Shown piece by piece: positions 9,879-18,621 of a stretch of 64,000 nt of DNA. Source of the DNA: Deltaproteobacteria bacterium. GTDB taxonomy: Bacteria > Myxococcota_A > UBA796 > GCA-2862545. The DNA lies in assembly GCA_006226595.1 (NCBI GenBank), contig SBGP01000077.1, positions 1-64,000 of the forward strand. The letters run 5' to 3'. The stretch's first letter is position 1, and each line of letters opens with the position of its first letter. The notes beneath the pieces are model-generated. The model saw only the letters and a program-made list of their open reading frames with translations, ran no database searches and had not been told where the DNA came from. The translations under genes and the position numbers were made by a program.

Positions 9879-9965
9879 GCCAAACGATGCTTGCGTCTGG
9901 CGAGCGGCCGCTGCGCGGCCTGCCGCACCCTTCGGGCGCGGCCGCAGACCAAGCCGGCGTTGGGC
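9879..9965 (+). other. attC site 5 (divergent sequence)
   Basis: R'' GCCAAAC (9879-9885) and R' GTTGGGC (9959-9965) pair with one mismatch; R' fits GTTRRRY. L'' GCTTGCGTCTG (9889-9899) pairs with L' CAGACCAAGC (9945-9954), leaving one C extrahelical. The sequence differs from sites 1-4 while the pairing is kept, so the structure has been conserved independently. It closes a 4.2-kb unit holding the two reverse-oriented lipoproteins. Confidence 0.75.
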
Positions 9966-10111
9966 CTTTGATTCGCAAGGTCTTCGGCGCGTCGAACTGG
10001 GACGACCAATGGCGCCTCGGGTTCGCATCCCCAGGCACCGTCCCCGACTGGGTCGACGCCGGTACGCACCGTCCGAGTGCACCGCACCGACGAACGCCAC
10101 CCTCGAGATCG

Positions 10112-10196
10112 AGTGGGACCGTGGGTTGCGACTACAACCGCCCGCCTGAGGTGTCCCCCACGCTTCGCGCGGTGGCAGTCGAACCTTGCGTTCGGC
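10112..10196 (+). other. decayed attC site 6
   Basis: From 10123 the sequence follows sites 1-4 closely (GGGTTGCGACT ... CAGTCGAACCTTGCG), but R' has become GTTCGGC and the R'' box is no longer recognisable. It probably cannot recombine. Only about 150 bases without a gene separate it from attC5, so the cassette between them is reduced to a remnant. Confidence 0.6.
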
Positions 10197-10301
10197 CGCA
10201 GCCCCCGGGTGATGTGGAAGGGCTTGGTGGGCGCCACCTCCAGCGGTCCAGCGTCGCCCTCGGACCGGCGGGGGCCGTGCTATCCTCGGCCCCTCCTAGG
10301 G

Positions 10302-12128
10302 GTGTTTTTGCGGAACTGGCTCCTTGTATTCTCGATGGCATGTGGCCCTGCCACCACCGACTGCCCCGAAACGGGCGTGTGCGGGGACGATCCCACCGAC
10401 ACGGCGGATGCGGACACCGACACGGATGCGGACGCCGACACCGATGTGGACGCTGACGCGGACACCGACACGGACACGGACACGGACACGGACACGGACA
10501 CGGACTCGGACACGGACTCGGACTCGGACACCGACACGGACACCGACACGGACACGGACACCGACACGGACACCGACTCGGACACCGACACGGACACGGA
10601 CACGGACACCGACACCGACACCGACACGGACACCGACTCGGACACGGACACGGATGTCGGAGATACTCAAGCTCCCAGCCTCACCGAGGCGTGGCCCCTC
10701 CGGATCGCAGTGGACACCGACGACGTCGTGCTCGTCTTCGACGAGGACATCGGCACCATCACGCTGTCCGGTGCCCTGTCCAGCGGCGCCACCTACAGCA
10801 TCTCGGGCAACACGGTGACCATCAGCTGGTCCAGCGACCTCCCGCTTGGGCAGGACCAGACTCTGGAGTTCGAGGTCACGGACCTCTCGGGGAACGCCTC
10901 TGCGGGGACGTGGACTGCGGACGTGTTCGACGACCAGGACACCCTGTACGTCGACCGCTCCAACACCTCGGGCGGAGATGGCTCCCGGACCAACCCCTAC
11001 AGGAACTTCGACACCGCATATGCGCTGGAGCCTGCTCTCGTCGTGGTGGCGGCTGGCGAGTACTTCAACTTCGTGGTGCGACCCGGCGTTTCGATCGCGG
11101 GTGGGTATGCCTCGGACTTCGCCACCCGCGACCCTGAGAACACCCCCTCGAACTTTCGCGGAGACCGGAAGAACGCCGCCGCTCGAGTCGCCGCGGGGTT
11201 CTCGGAGCACACGCTGTTCGATGGGCTGAGCCTGCTCTGCACCCAACAGAGCGCTCTTCGTACCCAAGCCGACGCTGCCCTGTTCCTTCGCGGCAACACC
11301 CTCCGAGCAGACGACTGGATCGCCATTGTCGAGGGTGCCGGGACCAATGCCGCCGTGCCCCGGGTGTGGGAGGACAACCGGGTGGAGGCCACGCAGCAAC
11401 GCACCGCCATCTACTCGTTCGAAGGGTCGAACCTCACGATGAGGCGGAACACGGTCACTGGCTTCTCCGCTCTCGAGGTCGTAAGCGGTGGCGGAGTCGT
11501 CGAAGACAACGTGCTCGTCAGTACGGACACCTCCTACATCACGGGCGAGACCGCCTTTCACCGAAACACCTACAGTGGAAACGGGTTCGTCTTCTCCGAG
11601 GTGGGCGACTCGACGATCCACAACAACGTCTTCGAGCACACCCATGCGTCGTTGAACCTGAACGGCGGGACGAGCGGTCTGGATTTCGTCGGGAACACCG
11701 TGGTCTTTCTGGCGCCAGAACTGGGGGGCTGGAGGCCACCGGTGGTGTCACACACAGGCCGTACGCCGGGACGCATCTCGAACAACCTCATCGACTGCCG
11801 AGGTGGCGCCACCATCGGGATCGAGTCCGACGCAACCATCGCCGGGGTCGACAACGGGCTCTATGCGTGCCTCACTCCGCTCTCGGACAGGAACGGAGCG
11901 CTCATCGGCACGGTGACCGGCAAGCCCGAGTTCGTTCGGTGGGACGCGTACGGCGGTGGGGACTACCACCTCACGGGAAGCTCTCCGTGCAGTCTCCGCC
12001 AGGGAGGTTCCAGCACCCACGGAGCCAGTCCGGACGTCGAGGGAGCAGACCGGACCGCATTCCTCGACTGCTCCCCCACGACGGGCAACGCCGAGGGTTG
12101 GTCCATCGGAGCCTACGAGCACGACTGA
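10302..12128 (+). CDS. lipoprotein with long Asp-Thr linker, Ig-like domain and parallel beta-helix
   Basis: No ATG lies near the signal sequence. GTG 10302 (or TTG 10308) gives a short signal ending in SMACG, a lipobox. Residues about 30-120 are almost entirely Asp, Thr, Ser and Ala. An Ig-like domain follows (about 125-205, with IAVDTDDVVLVFDEDIGT). A right-handed beta-helix of the DUF1565/pectate-lyase type extends to the C-terminus (GGDGSRTNPYRNFDTAYA, repeated N-N-V/T-V turns). It ends in AYEHD without a sorting tail. This is a surface-displayed protein of unknown ligand. It lies between decayed attC sites 6 and 7 and reads in cassette direction. Confidence 0.82.
   Translation: MFLRNWLLVFSMACGPATTDCPETGVCGDDPTDTADADTDTDADADTDVDADADTDTDTDTDTDTDTDSDTDSDSDTDTDTDTDTDTDTDTDSDTDTDTDTDTDTDTDTDTDSDTDTDVGDTQAPSLTEAWPLRIAVDTDDVVLVFDEDIGTITLSGALSSGATYSISGNTVTISWSSDLPLGQDQTLEFEVTDLSGNASAGTWTADVFDDQDTLYVDRSNTSGGDGSRTNPYRNFDTAYALEPALVVVAAGEYFNFVVRPGVSIAGGYASDFATRDPENTPSNFRGDRKNAAARVAAGFSEHTLFDGLSLLCTQQSALRTQADAALFLRGNTLRADDWIAIVEGAGTNAAVPRVWEDNRVEATQQRTAIYSFEGSNLTMRRNTVTGFSALEVVSGGGVVEDNVLVSTDTSYITGETAFHRNTYSGNGFVFSEVGDSTIHNNVFEHTHASLNLNGGTSGLDFVGNTVVFLAPELGGWRPPVVSHTGRTPGRISNNLIDCRGGATIGIESDATIAGVDNGLYACLTPLSDRNGALIGTVTGKPEFVRWDAYGGGDYHLTGSSPCSLRQGGSSTHGASPDVEGADRTAFLDCSPTTGNAEGWSIGAYEHD
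10403..10653. repeat. long GACACG/GACACC hexamer array encoding Asp-Thr linker
   Basis: About 250 bp of near-perfect GACACS units, with occasional GACTCG and GATGCG variants, encode the linker of the beta-helix lipoprotein. It is the longest such tract in the window. Its length is likely to vary between strains and to be error-prone in assembly. Confidence 0.9.
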
Positions 12129-12219
12129 CCCCTGGTTCAGCCACCGCGTCTTCGTATTTGAGTAGGTTCGACGGCTTCGGGGTTCCGAGCGGATCAAGGC
12201 ATCGGAACGCCCTCGCCCT

Positions 12220-12303
12220 GCCTGACGTGGCTGGCGACGGCCGACCGGCCACCTTCGGCGGCCTCCGTGCTTGGCGCGGTCGCAGCCGAAGCTGGCGGTA
12301 GGC
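12220..12303 (+). other. decayed attC site 7
   Basis: R'' is GCCTGAC (12220-12226) and R' is GGTAGGC (12297-12303); both boxes are mutated relative to sites 1-4. The inner arms (GGCTGGCGACGG and GGTCGCAGCCGAAGC) and the length of 84 bp are recognisable. The conserved cassette-head hairpin follows at once. The site lies 91 bases after the beta-helix gene, so that gene was probably a cassette. The remaining bases up to 12505 hold no supportable gene. Confidence 0.6.
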
Positions 12304-12505
12304 TGCCACCCTTCGGGTGCGGGGAAGGGCTTGCGCTCATCACGCCCCAGCGAGACCTGGTGCGCCCGCGCTGGCGCCGGTTTGGAGGCGAGGTACCGAC
12401 AGCGGTCCTGATGCCGAAGCTGGGCGCGTGCGGCGACTCGCTCGAGGAGAGACCCAAGCGCCGAATTCGGAGTCTCGGGCGAACACGGCATGTCGCGCCG
12501 TCGGC

Positions 12506-12943
12506 TCACCAGACGAAGTCGGTGCAGTCACTCAGACTCCCCGGACGGCGGCCCGCGCACGACCCCTCACCCTCGGTGTCTCTGTTCGAATACACGCGCC
12601 TGCCGTTGGATTCCCGGTAGACGCTGCTCGAGCCCTCCAGTTCGCCCTGACGGTCCAGAATGATCACGTCACCGTATTGCTCGGACGTGCAGCGCCTCGC
12701 GCTGGTGATGCAGTCCGGTCTCTCGTAGTCCGGCACGAAGTCCGCGGGACAGAGCTCATGGGTGGCCAGATACTCGTCGAGCGCGTCCAGCTCGGAGGAC
12801 AAGGGCCCGCAGCCCCCCGGGAACGCGCCCGGATGACACGCGCCGAGGAACGATGCGGTGAGAAGCCTGAGGAGGCTCGTCGCAACAACGTGCCCGCGTC
12901 GCGAAAGCGGTCGGTGCACGGTTGGAAACTCGAGCGCGGCCAC
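12506..12943 (-). CDS. small lipoprotein, hypothetical
   Basis: The 145-residue product starts at GTG 12943 with GAGGTGA five bases upstream. The N-terminus has a basic stretch, then LLRLLTASFLGAC, a clear lipobox signal. The mature part has about eight Cys and is otherwise unremarkable; I recognise no domain. It ends at 12506 beyond the last decayed attC and faces away from the array. A small outer-membrane or periplasmic lipoprotein is likely. The gene stands alone, without an operon partner. Confidence 0.65.
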   Translation of the reverse strand: MAALEFPTVHRPLSRRGHVVATSLLRLLTASFLGACHPGAFPGGCGPLSSELDALDEYLATHELCPADFVPDYERPDCITSARRCTSEQYGDVIILDRQGELEGSSSVYRESNGRRVYSNRDTEGEGSCAGRRPGSLSDCTDFVW

Positions 12944-13131
12944 GGCTCACCTCACGGTGACCCTACCACACCCTCGGCACGGCGTCCCCGAAGACTCCGG
13001 CCGGCGTAGAGCGAGCCAGAAGGCTCGACGGCGCAGACCCTGGACCACGCCGTGGCGCAGCACGGAAGATCGCCGCACGCGGGAGATTGTCGGCGGCCGC
13101 CACTGCCAACGCTCTGTGTTGCGGCGGCCGG

Positions 13132-15534
13132 TCATGGAGGTCGGGTCTGCGGGCGAGAGGAGTCGTCCGTGCACGAGCGGCGGCGAAGAACGTGCGGCAA
13201 GAACACCAACCAGAGCGCGGCTCCACCGGGCGGGGAAGCCATGTGCGTGCAGCCACAGCCATCACGCGTCGAGCCGCCGGAGTCGGCCGTGCCCGTGTCC
13301 TCGGGCGGGTCGGGGAAGATGATCGTGCAGTCCGGGGCGCACGGGACCTCGGGGTAGCCGCCGTCGCACTGCTCACCGCTGTCGACGATGCCGTCACCAC
13401 AGCGCGGAAGCGTGCAGTCCGAGCGACAGGCGTCGTGGATGTAGTCCGAGTTCGCCTCGCCGTCGTCGCACTCCTCGCCGTCCGTGATCTCGCCATCCCC
13501 GCAGTTCACGGAGCAGGAGTCCGTCGCCTCGATGCAGGTCTCGTCGGCGGCGCACGCTTCGCCAGCGCCGATGCAGGCTCCGGCGGAGCAGCTGTCCTCT
13601 GCGGTGCACCACAGGTCGTCGTCGCAGGCCGTACCGTCGGCCTCGAAGCCCTGGTCGACACACAGGCCGCCGGCGTCGCACGTGTCCTGAACCACGCACT
13701 GGGTGCCCGCGTCACCGCAGGGCGAACCGGCCTCGGCTACGGTGCAGATGCCCTCGGCGATGGCGCCGTTCGCCTCCGTGCACACGGCACAGCCCGCGTC
13801 CAGACCGTCGCAGCCCGTGCAGCAGACGCCCTCGACGCACGCGCCCACCTCACACTCGGTGTCGAGCGAACAGCTCGCTGGACGCTGGTAGGCTCCCGGG
13901 TCGCAGTCGGTGGCGGGCCGTTCCCGCCCACGTTGGTCGGTCGCCACGAGGCCGTCGAGTCCGAGGCAGTCGCCCGGGGCGACGGGTTGGTCCACGGGCA
14001 GCGGGATGGTGAAGGACTGCCCGCCGAAGTCGCCCGCGTCCAGGACGCTGAAGCTTGCGTCGACGAGGGTGAAGTCCTGCGGCAGGGACGCGGACGCAGC
14101 CGACACCAGGTTGCCCGAGCCGGTGAGGTTGGCCAGGACCGCACTCCGCACCGGACCCTCGAGACCGTCGCTCGCGAATACCGAGCGCGTGACCTCGACC
14201 GCCGACGTCGTTGGCGTGCAGACCGGGGCGTAGCCGTCGTACAGGAAACAGCTCTGCGTGCCGCCCACGGCCGCGGGGGGTGCTGTGGTGAGGTTGCGCA
14301 CCAGCAGGTCCGAGGTCGCGTCGGCCTCGTTGTGCGCGAAGGTGGACAGGGCGATGTGGGCCGTGCCGTTGAGGACGGCCACTCCACCGGCCCAGCTGCT
14401 GCCACTCGTCAGCGTGGGGCGAGCGGTGACGCCTCCGAGCGCCCGGTTTCCGGCGACGGTGCAGTTCTCCATGCGCAGGGTGCCGTCCATGTGGAACACG
14501 GCACCGCCGTACGCATCGCCGCCCCAGCCGCCGGTGCTGGCGTCGATGGAGCTCTGCCCGCCCGCGAACGTGGAGCCCCCTCCGGCCGCGCCTCCGCCGC
14601 CGAAGCCGCCCGTGGTCGCGGGATAGCGGTACCAGTTCGTCGCGCCGCCCGCCCCGAAGCCGCCGCGGTAGGCGACGGTGTCGGTGAGGGACTGGCTCGC
14701 GCCGCCCGTGGCGAACCGCCCGTGGGGGTACGCGCCAGGGCTCTGGGCGGCTCCGAAGCCGCCGCCCTGGCCGGAGTTCGGATGGCTCACCGCATCCACC
14801 GGCGTGCCGAACCCCCCGCCGCCATAGTCGGCCCCGCTGCCCGCCAGGCCTCCGCCCCCCAGGTTGCCAAAGGCGGTGAGGTGCGCCGAACCGCCCTGGG
14901 CGGTGTTGTCGAGCAGGGACACCCGAACGAGCGTGAGGTCACCCATCGAGAAGATGGCACCGCCCAAGCCCGCACCGCCACCCGCCGCGTACCCGCCGGA
15001 GCCGCCCTTCGCGGACCCGTCGCGCAGGGTGAGATCCGACAGCGTGAGGGAGCCGAAGGGCGCCGTCTGGCCGACGGTGGGTGCGGCGTACTCGGTGTAT
15101 GCCCCCGAGACGGCGAACAGGCGGAAGTCCGGCGCGCTGGCGTCGCGCTCGATGGTAGCGCCCTCACCGACGATGGTGATGTCGCTGGTGATGAAGGGCA
15201 GTGCGTTGTAGCCGAGCCAGGAGTTGTGGGCCTCGGTGAGGGTATAGGTCGCGCCGGCTTGCAGGACGATGGTGTCCTGGCCCGGCGAGGCATTCGCCGC
15301 GCAGATGGCCTCGGCGAGCGAGATGTCCGGTGCATCACAGGGACTCGTGTGCCCCCCGCTCCCGTCCGGACAGAGCAGCTCCAAGGTGAGCGTGTCGGCC
15401 GGGGCCTCGGAGTCGCAGTCCGCCACGACGCCCTGCGAGATCTCCGCGTTGATCGCCGGATCCGTCGTGGTGACCTGGATGGTCTCCGCTCGGGCTGAAG
15501 AGGCGACCACCAGAGAGAGCAGCAAGGACAGCAT
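13132..15534 (-). CDS. secreted beta-helix protein with Cys-rich repeats and MYXO-CTERM-like tail
   Basis: The 800-residue protein starts at ATG 15534 (GTG 15537 just before it) behind GGAGG, with a signal peptide MLSLLLSLVVASSARA. Residues to about 530 form a Gly-rich right-handed beta-helix of the polymorphic outer membrane protein/CSLREA kind. A long Cys-rich region follows, with Myxo-disulfide units (CGDGEITDGEECDDGE, CGDGIVDSGEQCDGG). The end reads DGCGCTHM, then a hydrophobic stretch, then RRRS: a MYXO-CTERM-like sorting tail expected to be processed by an exosortase-type peptidase and retained at the surface. An adhesin or other surface structure is likely. Confidence 0.85.
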   Translation of the reverse strand: MLSLLLSLVVASSARAETIQVTTTDPAINAEISQGVVADCDSEAPADTLTLELLCPDGSGGHTSPCDAPDISLAEAICAANASPGQDTIVLQAGATYTLTEAHNSWLGYNALPFITSDITIVGEGATIERDASAPDFRLFAVSGAYTEYAAPTVGQTAPFGSLTLSDLTLRDGSAKGGSGGYAAGGGAGLGGAIFSMGDLTLVRVSLLDNTAQGGSAHLTAFGNLGGGGLAGSGADYGGGGFGTPVDAVSHPNSGQGGGFGAAQSPGAYPHGRFATGGASQSLTDTVAYRGGFGAGGATNWYRYPATTGGFGGGGAAGGGSTFAGGQSSIDASTGGWGGDAYGGAVFHMDGTLRMENCTVAGNRALGGVTARPTLTSGSSWAGGVAVLNGTAHIALSTFAHNEADATSDLLVRNLTTAPPAAVGGTQSCFLYDGYAPVCTPTTSAVEVTRSVFASDGLEGPVRSAVLANLTGSGNLVSAASASLPQDFTLVDASFSVLDAGDFGGQSFTIPLPVDQPVAPGDCLGLDGLVATDQRGRERPATDCDPGAYQRPASCSLDTECEVGACVEGVCCTGCDGLDAGCAVCTEANGAIAEGICTVAEAGSPCGDAGTQCVVQDTCDAGGLCVDQGFEADGTACDDDLWCTAEDSCSAGACIGAGEACAADETCIEATDSCSVNCGDGEITDGEECDDGEANSDYIHDACRSDCTLPRCGDGIVDSGEQCDGGYPEVPCAPDCTIIFPDPPEDTGTADSGGSTRDGCGCTHMASPPGGAALWLVFLPHVLRRRSCTDDSSRPQTRPP

Positions 15535-15822
15535 CACGGTGCCTCCAGGGGCGAAGACTGGGAGTCTAGTCCGTTCTGCACACCGACTGCGGGGCGTCTT
15601 CGTGGCCGGGGCGGGCTGCCGCGTGTCGTGACCCCGCTCGGGCTGCCCGCCGCAGCCGTCGTGGCACGCGGAGACGAGAGAGCCGTTCAGGCCGAGCCGA
15701 CGTCCGCGAGGCCGTCATCGCGGCCGAGCCTGCGCGGCAAGGCGCGACCGCACGCAGTCCCGAGGCGTTCGTCGCAGGTTCGATGCGCAGTGGTCCGACC
15801 GCCCCTGGCTCCGGCCCCGTGG

Positions 15823-16935
15823 CTACGGGACGTCCTGCACGTAGATCGACCTCGGTCCGAGGAAGTAGGCAAGCCGACTGCCGTCGGGCGAAAAGACCAT
15901 GTTCCAGGGGCGACTGTTCTGCGGAACTCCAAGGTGCTCCACCACCGTCGCGCCGATGCGCGACGGGTCACCGGTCGCCGTGTCGAAGAGGAGGAGTTCC
16001 TGCTGACAGCGCTGGCCGTACCCGCATCCTTCGTCATTGGGTGGTTGTTCGGTGTCGTAGGTGTTGAACCAGATGGCGACCTGCGTCCCGTCGGGGGACA
16101 CGGAGGAGGCCGTGGCCTCGAACTCCACCCCAAGCTCCCCGGCCTCGGTGATGGCGCGCGTGTTGCCCGCCTCGTCGAGGGCCATGAGCTGGCGCTCCAC
16201 CCGGTCGTCCGAGAACATCGAGCCCTCGACGTACAGCAGCTCTCGCCGACCGGCGAGCCACAGCACGCCGACCGTGTACAGGCCCAGGGGAGCTTCCGTC
16301 CACGTCTCGGACAGCCCCGTGCTCACGGAGGTGATGCCAGCCTCGCCCTCCCCAAGGTGCAGCACCTCGCTGTCGTCCGGGGAGAACTGAACGGGCTCTC
16401 CCATGGTGACACTGGTGGGGGTAGCCTGTGCGATATCGAACACCGCCCCTCCAACGGCCAGGAGGCTGCCGTCGTGGGACAGGGCGTAGCGGTGGAACTC
16501 CGCCTCGTAGACGTGCTCGGGAGTCCCTCCCTCGACGGGCACCCGGAAGACGCCCACGTCCTGGTCCGGATAGACCGTCTGGTCTGGTCGACTGGCGAAG
16601 TACAGCCAGGCGCCATCGGCCGAAGCCGCGAGCTGATAGGGCGGCCAGAGATCGCTGACCACAGTCCGGGACTCGCCCGTCTCGACGTTCACCGCGATGA
16701 GGTCCACGCAGGCGCCGCACTGGGTGTAGCGAGACTGGTAGAAGACCTCGCCGCCATCGGCTGACCACGCCAGACTGCCGTTGTCGGGCGGCCACAACTC
16801 CTCGATCGACGGGCCCGCGTCCTCGGTCAGCAGCATGCCGCGGTCTTCGGGCAGACCGTAGGTCGGGTCTGCGCCGTTGCATCCCGTGGCGAGGATGACG
16901 AGTACCGAAAGCCGGACGCGAAGCTCAGAAGACAT
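15823..16935 (-). CDS. TolB-like beta-propeller lipoprotein
   Basis: The 370-residue protein starts at ATG 16935 behind GGGAGG. The signal ends in LATGC (lipobox). The body has repeated propeller blades with SPDG-type turns (LAWSADGGEVFYQS, LAASADGAWLYFAS, YALSHDGSLLAVGG, VQFSPDDSEVLHL, SSVSPDGTQVAIWF, MVFSPDGSRLAYFL), giving a six-bladed TolB/WD40-like beta-propeller. It is probably a periplasmic or outer-membrane binding scaffold, not an enzyme. A sigma-54-like promoter lies 59 bases upstream of the start. Confidence 0.85.
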   Translation of the reverse strand: MSSELRVRLSVLVILATGCNGADPTYGLPEDRGMLLTEDAGPSIEELWPPDNGSLAWSADGGEVFYQSRYTQCGACVDLIAVNVETGESRTVVSDLWPPYQLAASADGAWLYFASRPDQTVYPDQDVGVFRVPVEGGTPEHVYEAEFHRYALSHDGSLLAVGGAVFDIAQATPTSVTMGEPVQFSPDDSEVLHLGEGEAGITSVSTGLSETWTEAPLGLYTVGVLWLAGRRELLYVEGSMFSDDRVERQLMALDEAGNTRAITEAGELGVEFEATASSVSPDGTQVAIWFNTYDTEQPPNDEGCGYGQRCQQELLLFDTATGDPSRIGATVVEHLGVPQNSRPWNMVFSPDGSRLAYFLGPRSIYVQDVP

Positions 16936-16992
16936 GGGACCTCCCTTGGCAGAGCGATGAGTGACGGGCATGCGACCTCCCCACGGTCCTCC

Positions 16993-17008
16993 AGCAATCT
17001 TCGTGCCG
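16993..17008 (-). promoter_or_regulatory. candidate sigma-54 promoter for the propeller lipoprotein
   Basis: Minus-strand reading CGGCACGAAGATTGCT keeps GG-N10-GC and both core blocks (GGCACG, TTGC), differing from consensus at the first T and the pyrimidine before TTGC. A nearly identical element (GGGCACGAGGATTGCT) precedes the gene starting at 59709. Confidence 0.5.
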
Positions 17009-17112
17009 TCTGAACGGATCGACGCACACTGGCTGGCGCGGACTCATCACCGAGGCTCCAGATTCAGCGGCGTGCGACCGAGCACCCGCCGGCGCAGAAC
17101 GAGGGACGAGTC

Positions 17113-18621
17113 GTGGCCAACGGCATGACTTGCCCCGGCACGCCTTCTTTCAGCTACACTGCGGGGATTGGAGATCCCATTCGGTCGACAATCGCCCCAC
17201 TCTTGCTCGTTGTTGCCTGCGCCGCCCCGTCACCCTGTGAGGTGGACTGCGAGGACACGCAGACCGAGACCGACGCCGACACGGACACGGACACGGACAC
17301 GGACGCGGACACGGACGCGGACACGGACACGGACACGGACACCGAGCCCGCGCCCCTCCCCACCTCGCTCCCCGAGGGCGCCATCCTGCTGTTCGACCTC
17401 AACTTCTGCCCGGGCGCGTGGGAGGAGGTCGTCATCGATGGTCGCTACGTCCGTGTCGACGACGGACTCGGCGCCCCGGACGACAACGGCGGCTCGGCCA
17501 CCCACGGCCACGACACCGCCCACACCCACGCCCTGTCGCAGGTCAACGAACCGGCACACGGGCATGGGACCGTCACGATGGGCGCGAGTCACGACGGCTT
17601 CTTCACGAGCGGCACCGACCTCACCGTGACGTCCGATAGCCACCATCACGGCGAGGTCACCTTCTCGACCTCGGCGGGCGGGCCACACACGCACTCGACG
17701 AGCTCCGTGCTCATGGGCTTCCAGGAAGAGGCCGCCCCGCCGTGGCGCGAAGCGGTGCTGTGCCGCGCGACGCGAAACCTCCCCCTCAACGCTCCGGCGC
17801 GCGTGCTCATCGATGCCGACACCTGCCCGTCGACCCTCGAGACGGATGGGACCTACGCCGGGCGCTTGCTTCGCGGCAGCGACCTGGACATCGACATCGC
17901 CGAGACGGGGGGCACCGAACAACACAGCCACGCGTTCGAGCACCGACACAACACGAGCGAACTCATGCACGGCCACACGTTCACGATGTCCGGCGGACCC
18001 GTGGGTACCACTCGGCTTGGCATCTCGTCGACGGGCGACCAGCACATGGGCAACTACACCACCAGCCACACGCACGGGGGTGAGTACGTGACCGAGGCGG
18101 GACACAGACACGTGGCGCCCGCTGAGACCCTGACCACCGGTGAGAGCCCCCAACTGCCGCCCTACGCCGAGGTGAGCGTGTGCGCGGCCACCGAGGAACA
18201 GGACGCGCTCCCCGAGGACATCGTGGTGCTCTTCGAAGCGGCATGTCCCGTGGGCTGGCGCGCGAAGCAGGACTGGGCCGGGCGGTTTCTACGTGGCCGC
18301 ACCGACGCTTCGGCCCCCCGACTCGGGGGCAGCGAGACCCACGACCACACGGCCCCTCACGATCACGGCGGCCGGACCGAGCCCTCGAACACTTCGACGT
18401 ACCACACCGCGGGTACGGGCTGGGTGAGCGAGACCTTCGGCTACTTCAAGGACTTCGGGTCCGTCGCGGTCCTGGAGGTGAGCGTCAGCCACGGTCACTA
18501 CGCGACGCTGACCCACCCGGTCGCCGAAGACCACGACGTGGCCGAGTGGAGCTCTTCTCTCGGGGCTGCCTCCAGCCTTCCGTCCTACCGCGAGATGGTC
18601 CTATGCGAGCCGAGTCGATGA
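17113..18621 (+). CDS. His-rich three-repeat lipoprotein with Asp-Thr linker
   Basis: The 502-residue product starts at GTG 17113 with AGGGA upstream; a signal-like stretch ends in VVACAAP. An Asp-Thr/Ala linker (about residues 52-76) leads to three repeats of roughly 140 residues. Each begins with a phrase like PEGAILLFDLNFCPGAW, passes through a GG-x-x-x-HxHDTAHTH block very rich in His, and ends with YREMVLC or similar. The layout resembles phage tail-collar/fibre repeats (GRFLRG, GG...H.H). Metal binding by the His clusters is likely. The stop overlaps the next gene's start, so the two form an operon. Confidence 0.75.
   Translation: MANGMTCPGTPSFSYTAGIGDPIRSTIAPLLLVVACAAPSPCEVDCEDTQTETDADTDTDTDTDADTDADTDTDTDTEPAPLPTSLPEGAILLFDLNFCPGAWEEVVIDGRYVRVDDGLGAPDDNGGSATHGHDTAHTHALSQVNEPAHGHGTVTMGASHDGFFTSGTDLTVTSDSHHHGEVTFSTSAGGPHTHSTSSVLMGFQEEAAPPWREAVLCRATRNLPLNAPARVLIDADTCPSTLETDGTYAGRLLRGSDLDIDIAETGGTEQHSHAFEHRHNTSELMHGHTFTMSGGPVGTTRLGISSTGDQHMGNYTTSHTHGGEYVTEAGHRHVAPAETLTTGESPQLPPYAEVSVCAATEEQDALPEDIVVLFEAACPVGWRAKQDWAGRFLRGRTDASAPRLGGSETHDHTAPHDHGGRTEPSNTSTYHTAGTGWVSETFGYFKDFGSVAVLEVSVSHGHYATLTHPVAEDHDVAEWSSSLGAASSLPSYREMVLCEPSR
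17270..17342. repeat. short Asp-Thr/Ala linker repeat
   Basis: GACACG units with GACGCG variants encode the linker of the His-rich lipoprotein. It is shorter than the arrays at 9418-9500 and 10403-10653 but of the same unit type. Confidence 0.8.

Noticed and set aside
10403-10653. Hexamer array considered as a CRISPR-like or origin repeat
   Set aside because: Units are 6 bp without spacers and are in frame as Asp-Thr codons of a lipoprotein.
13087-15498. 800-codon plus-strand ORF opposite the beta-helix gene
   Set aside because: It is the antisense shadow of a long GC-rich gene. Its translation is Arg/Ala/Val/Gly-rich without domains, whereas the minus strand has signal peptide, Cys repeats and sorting tail.
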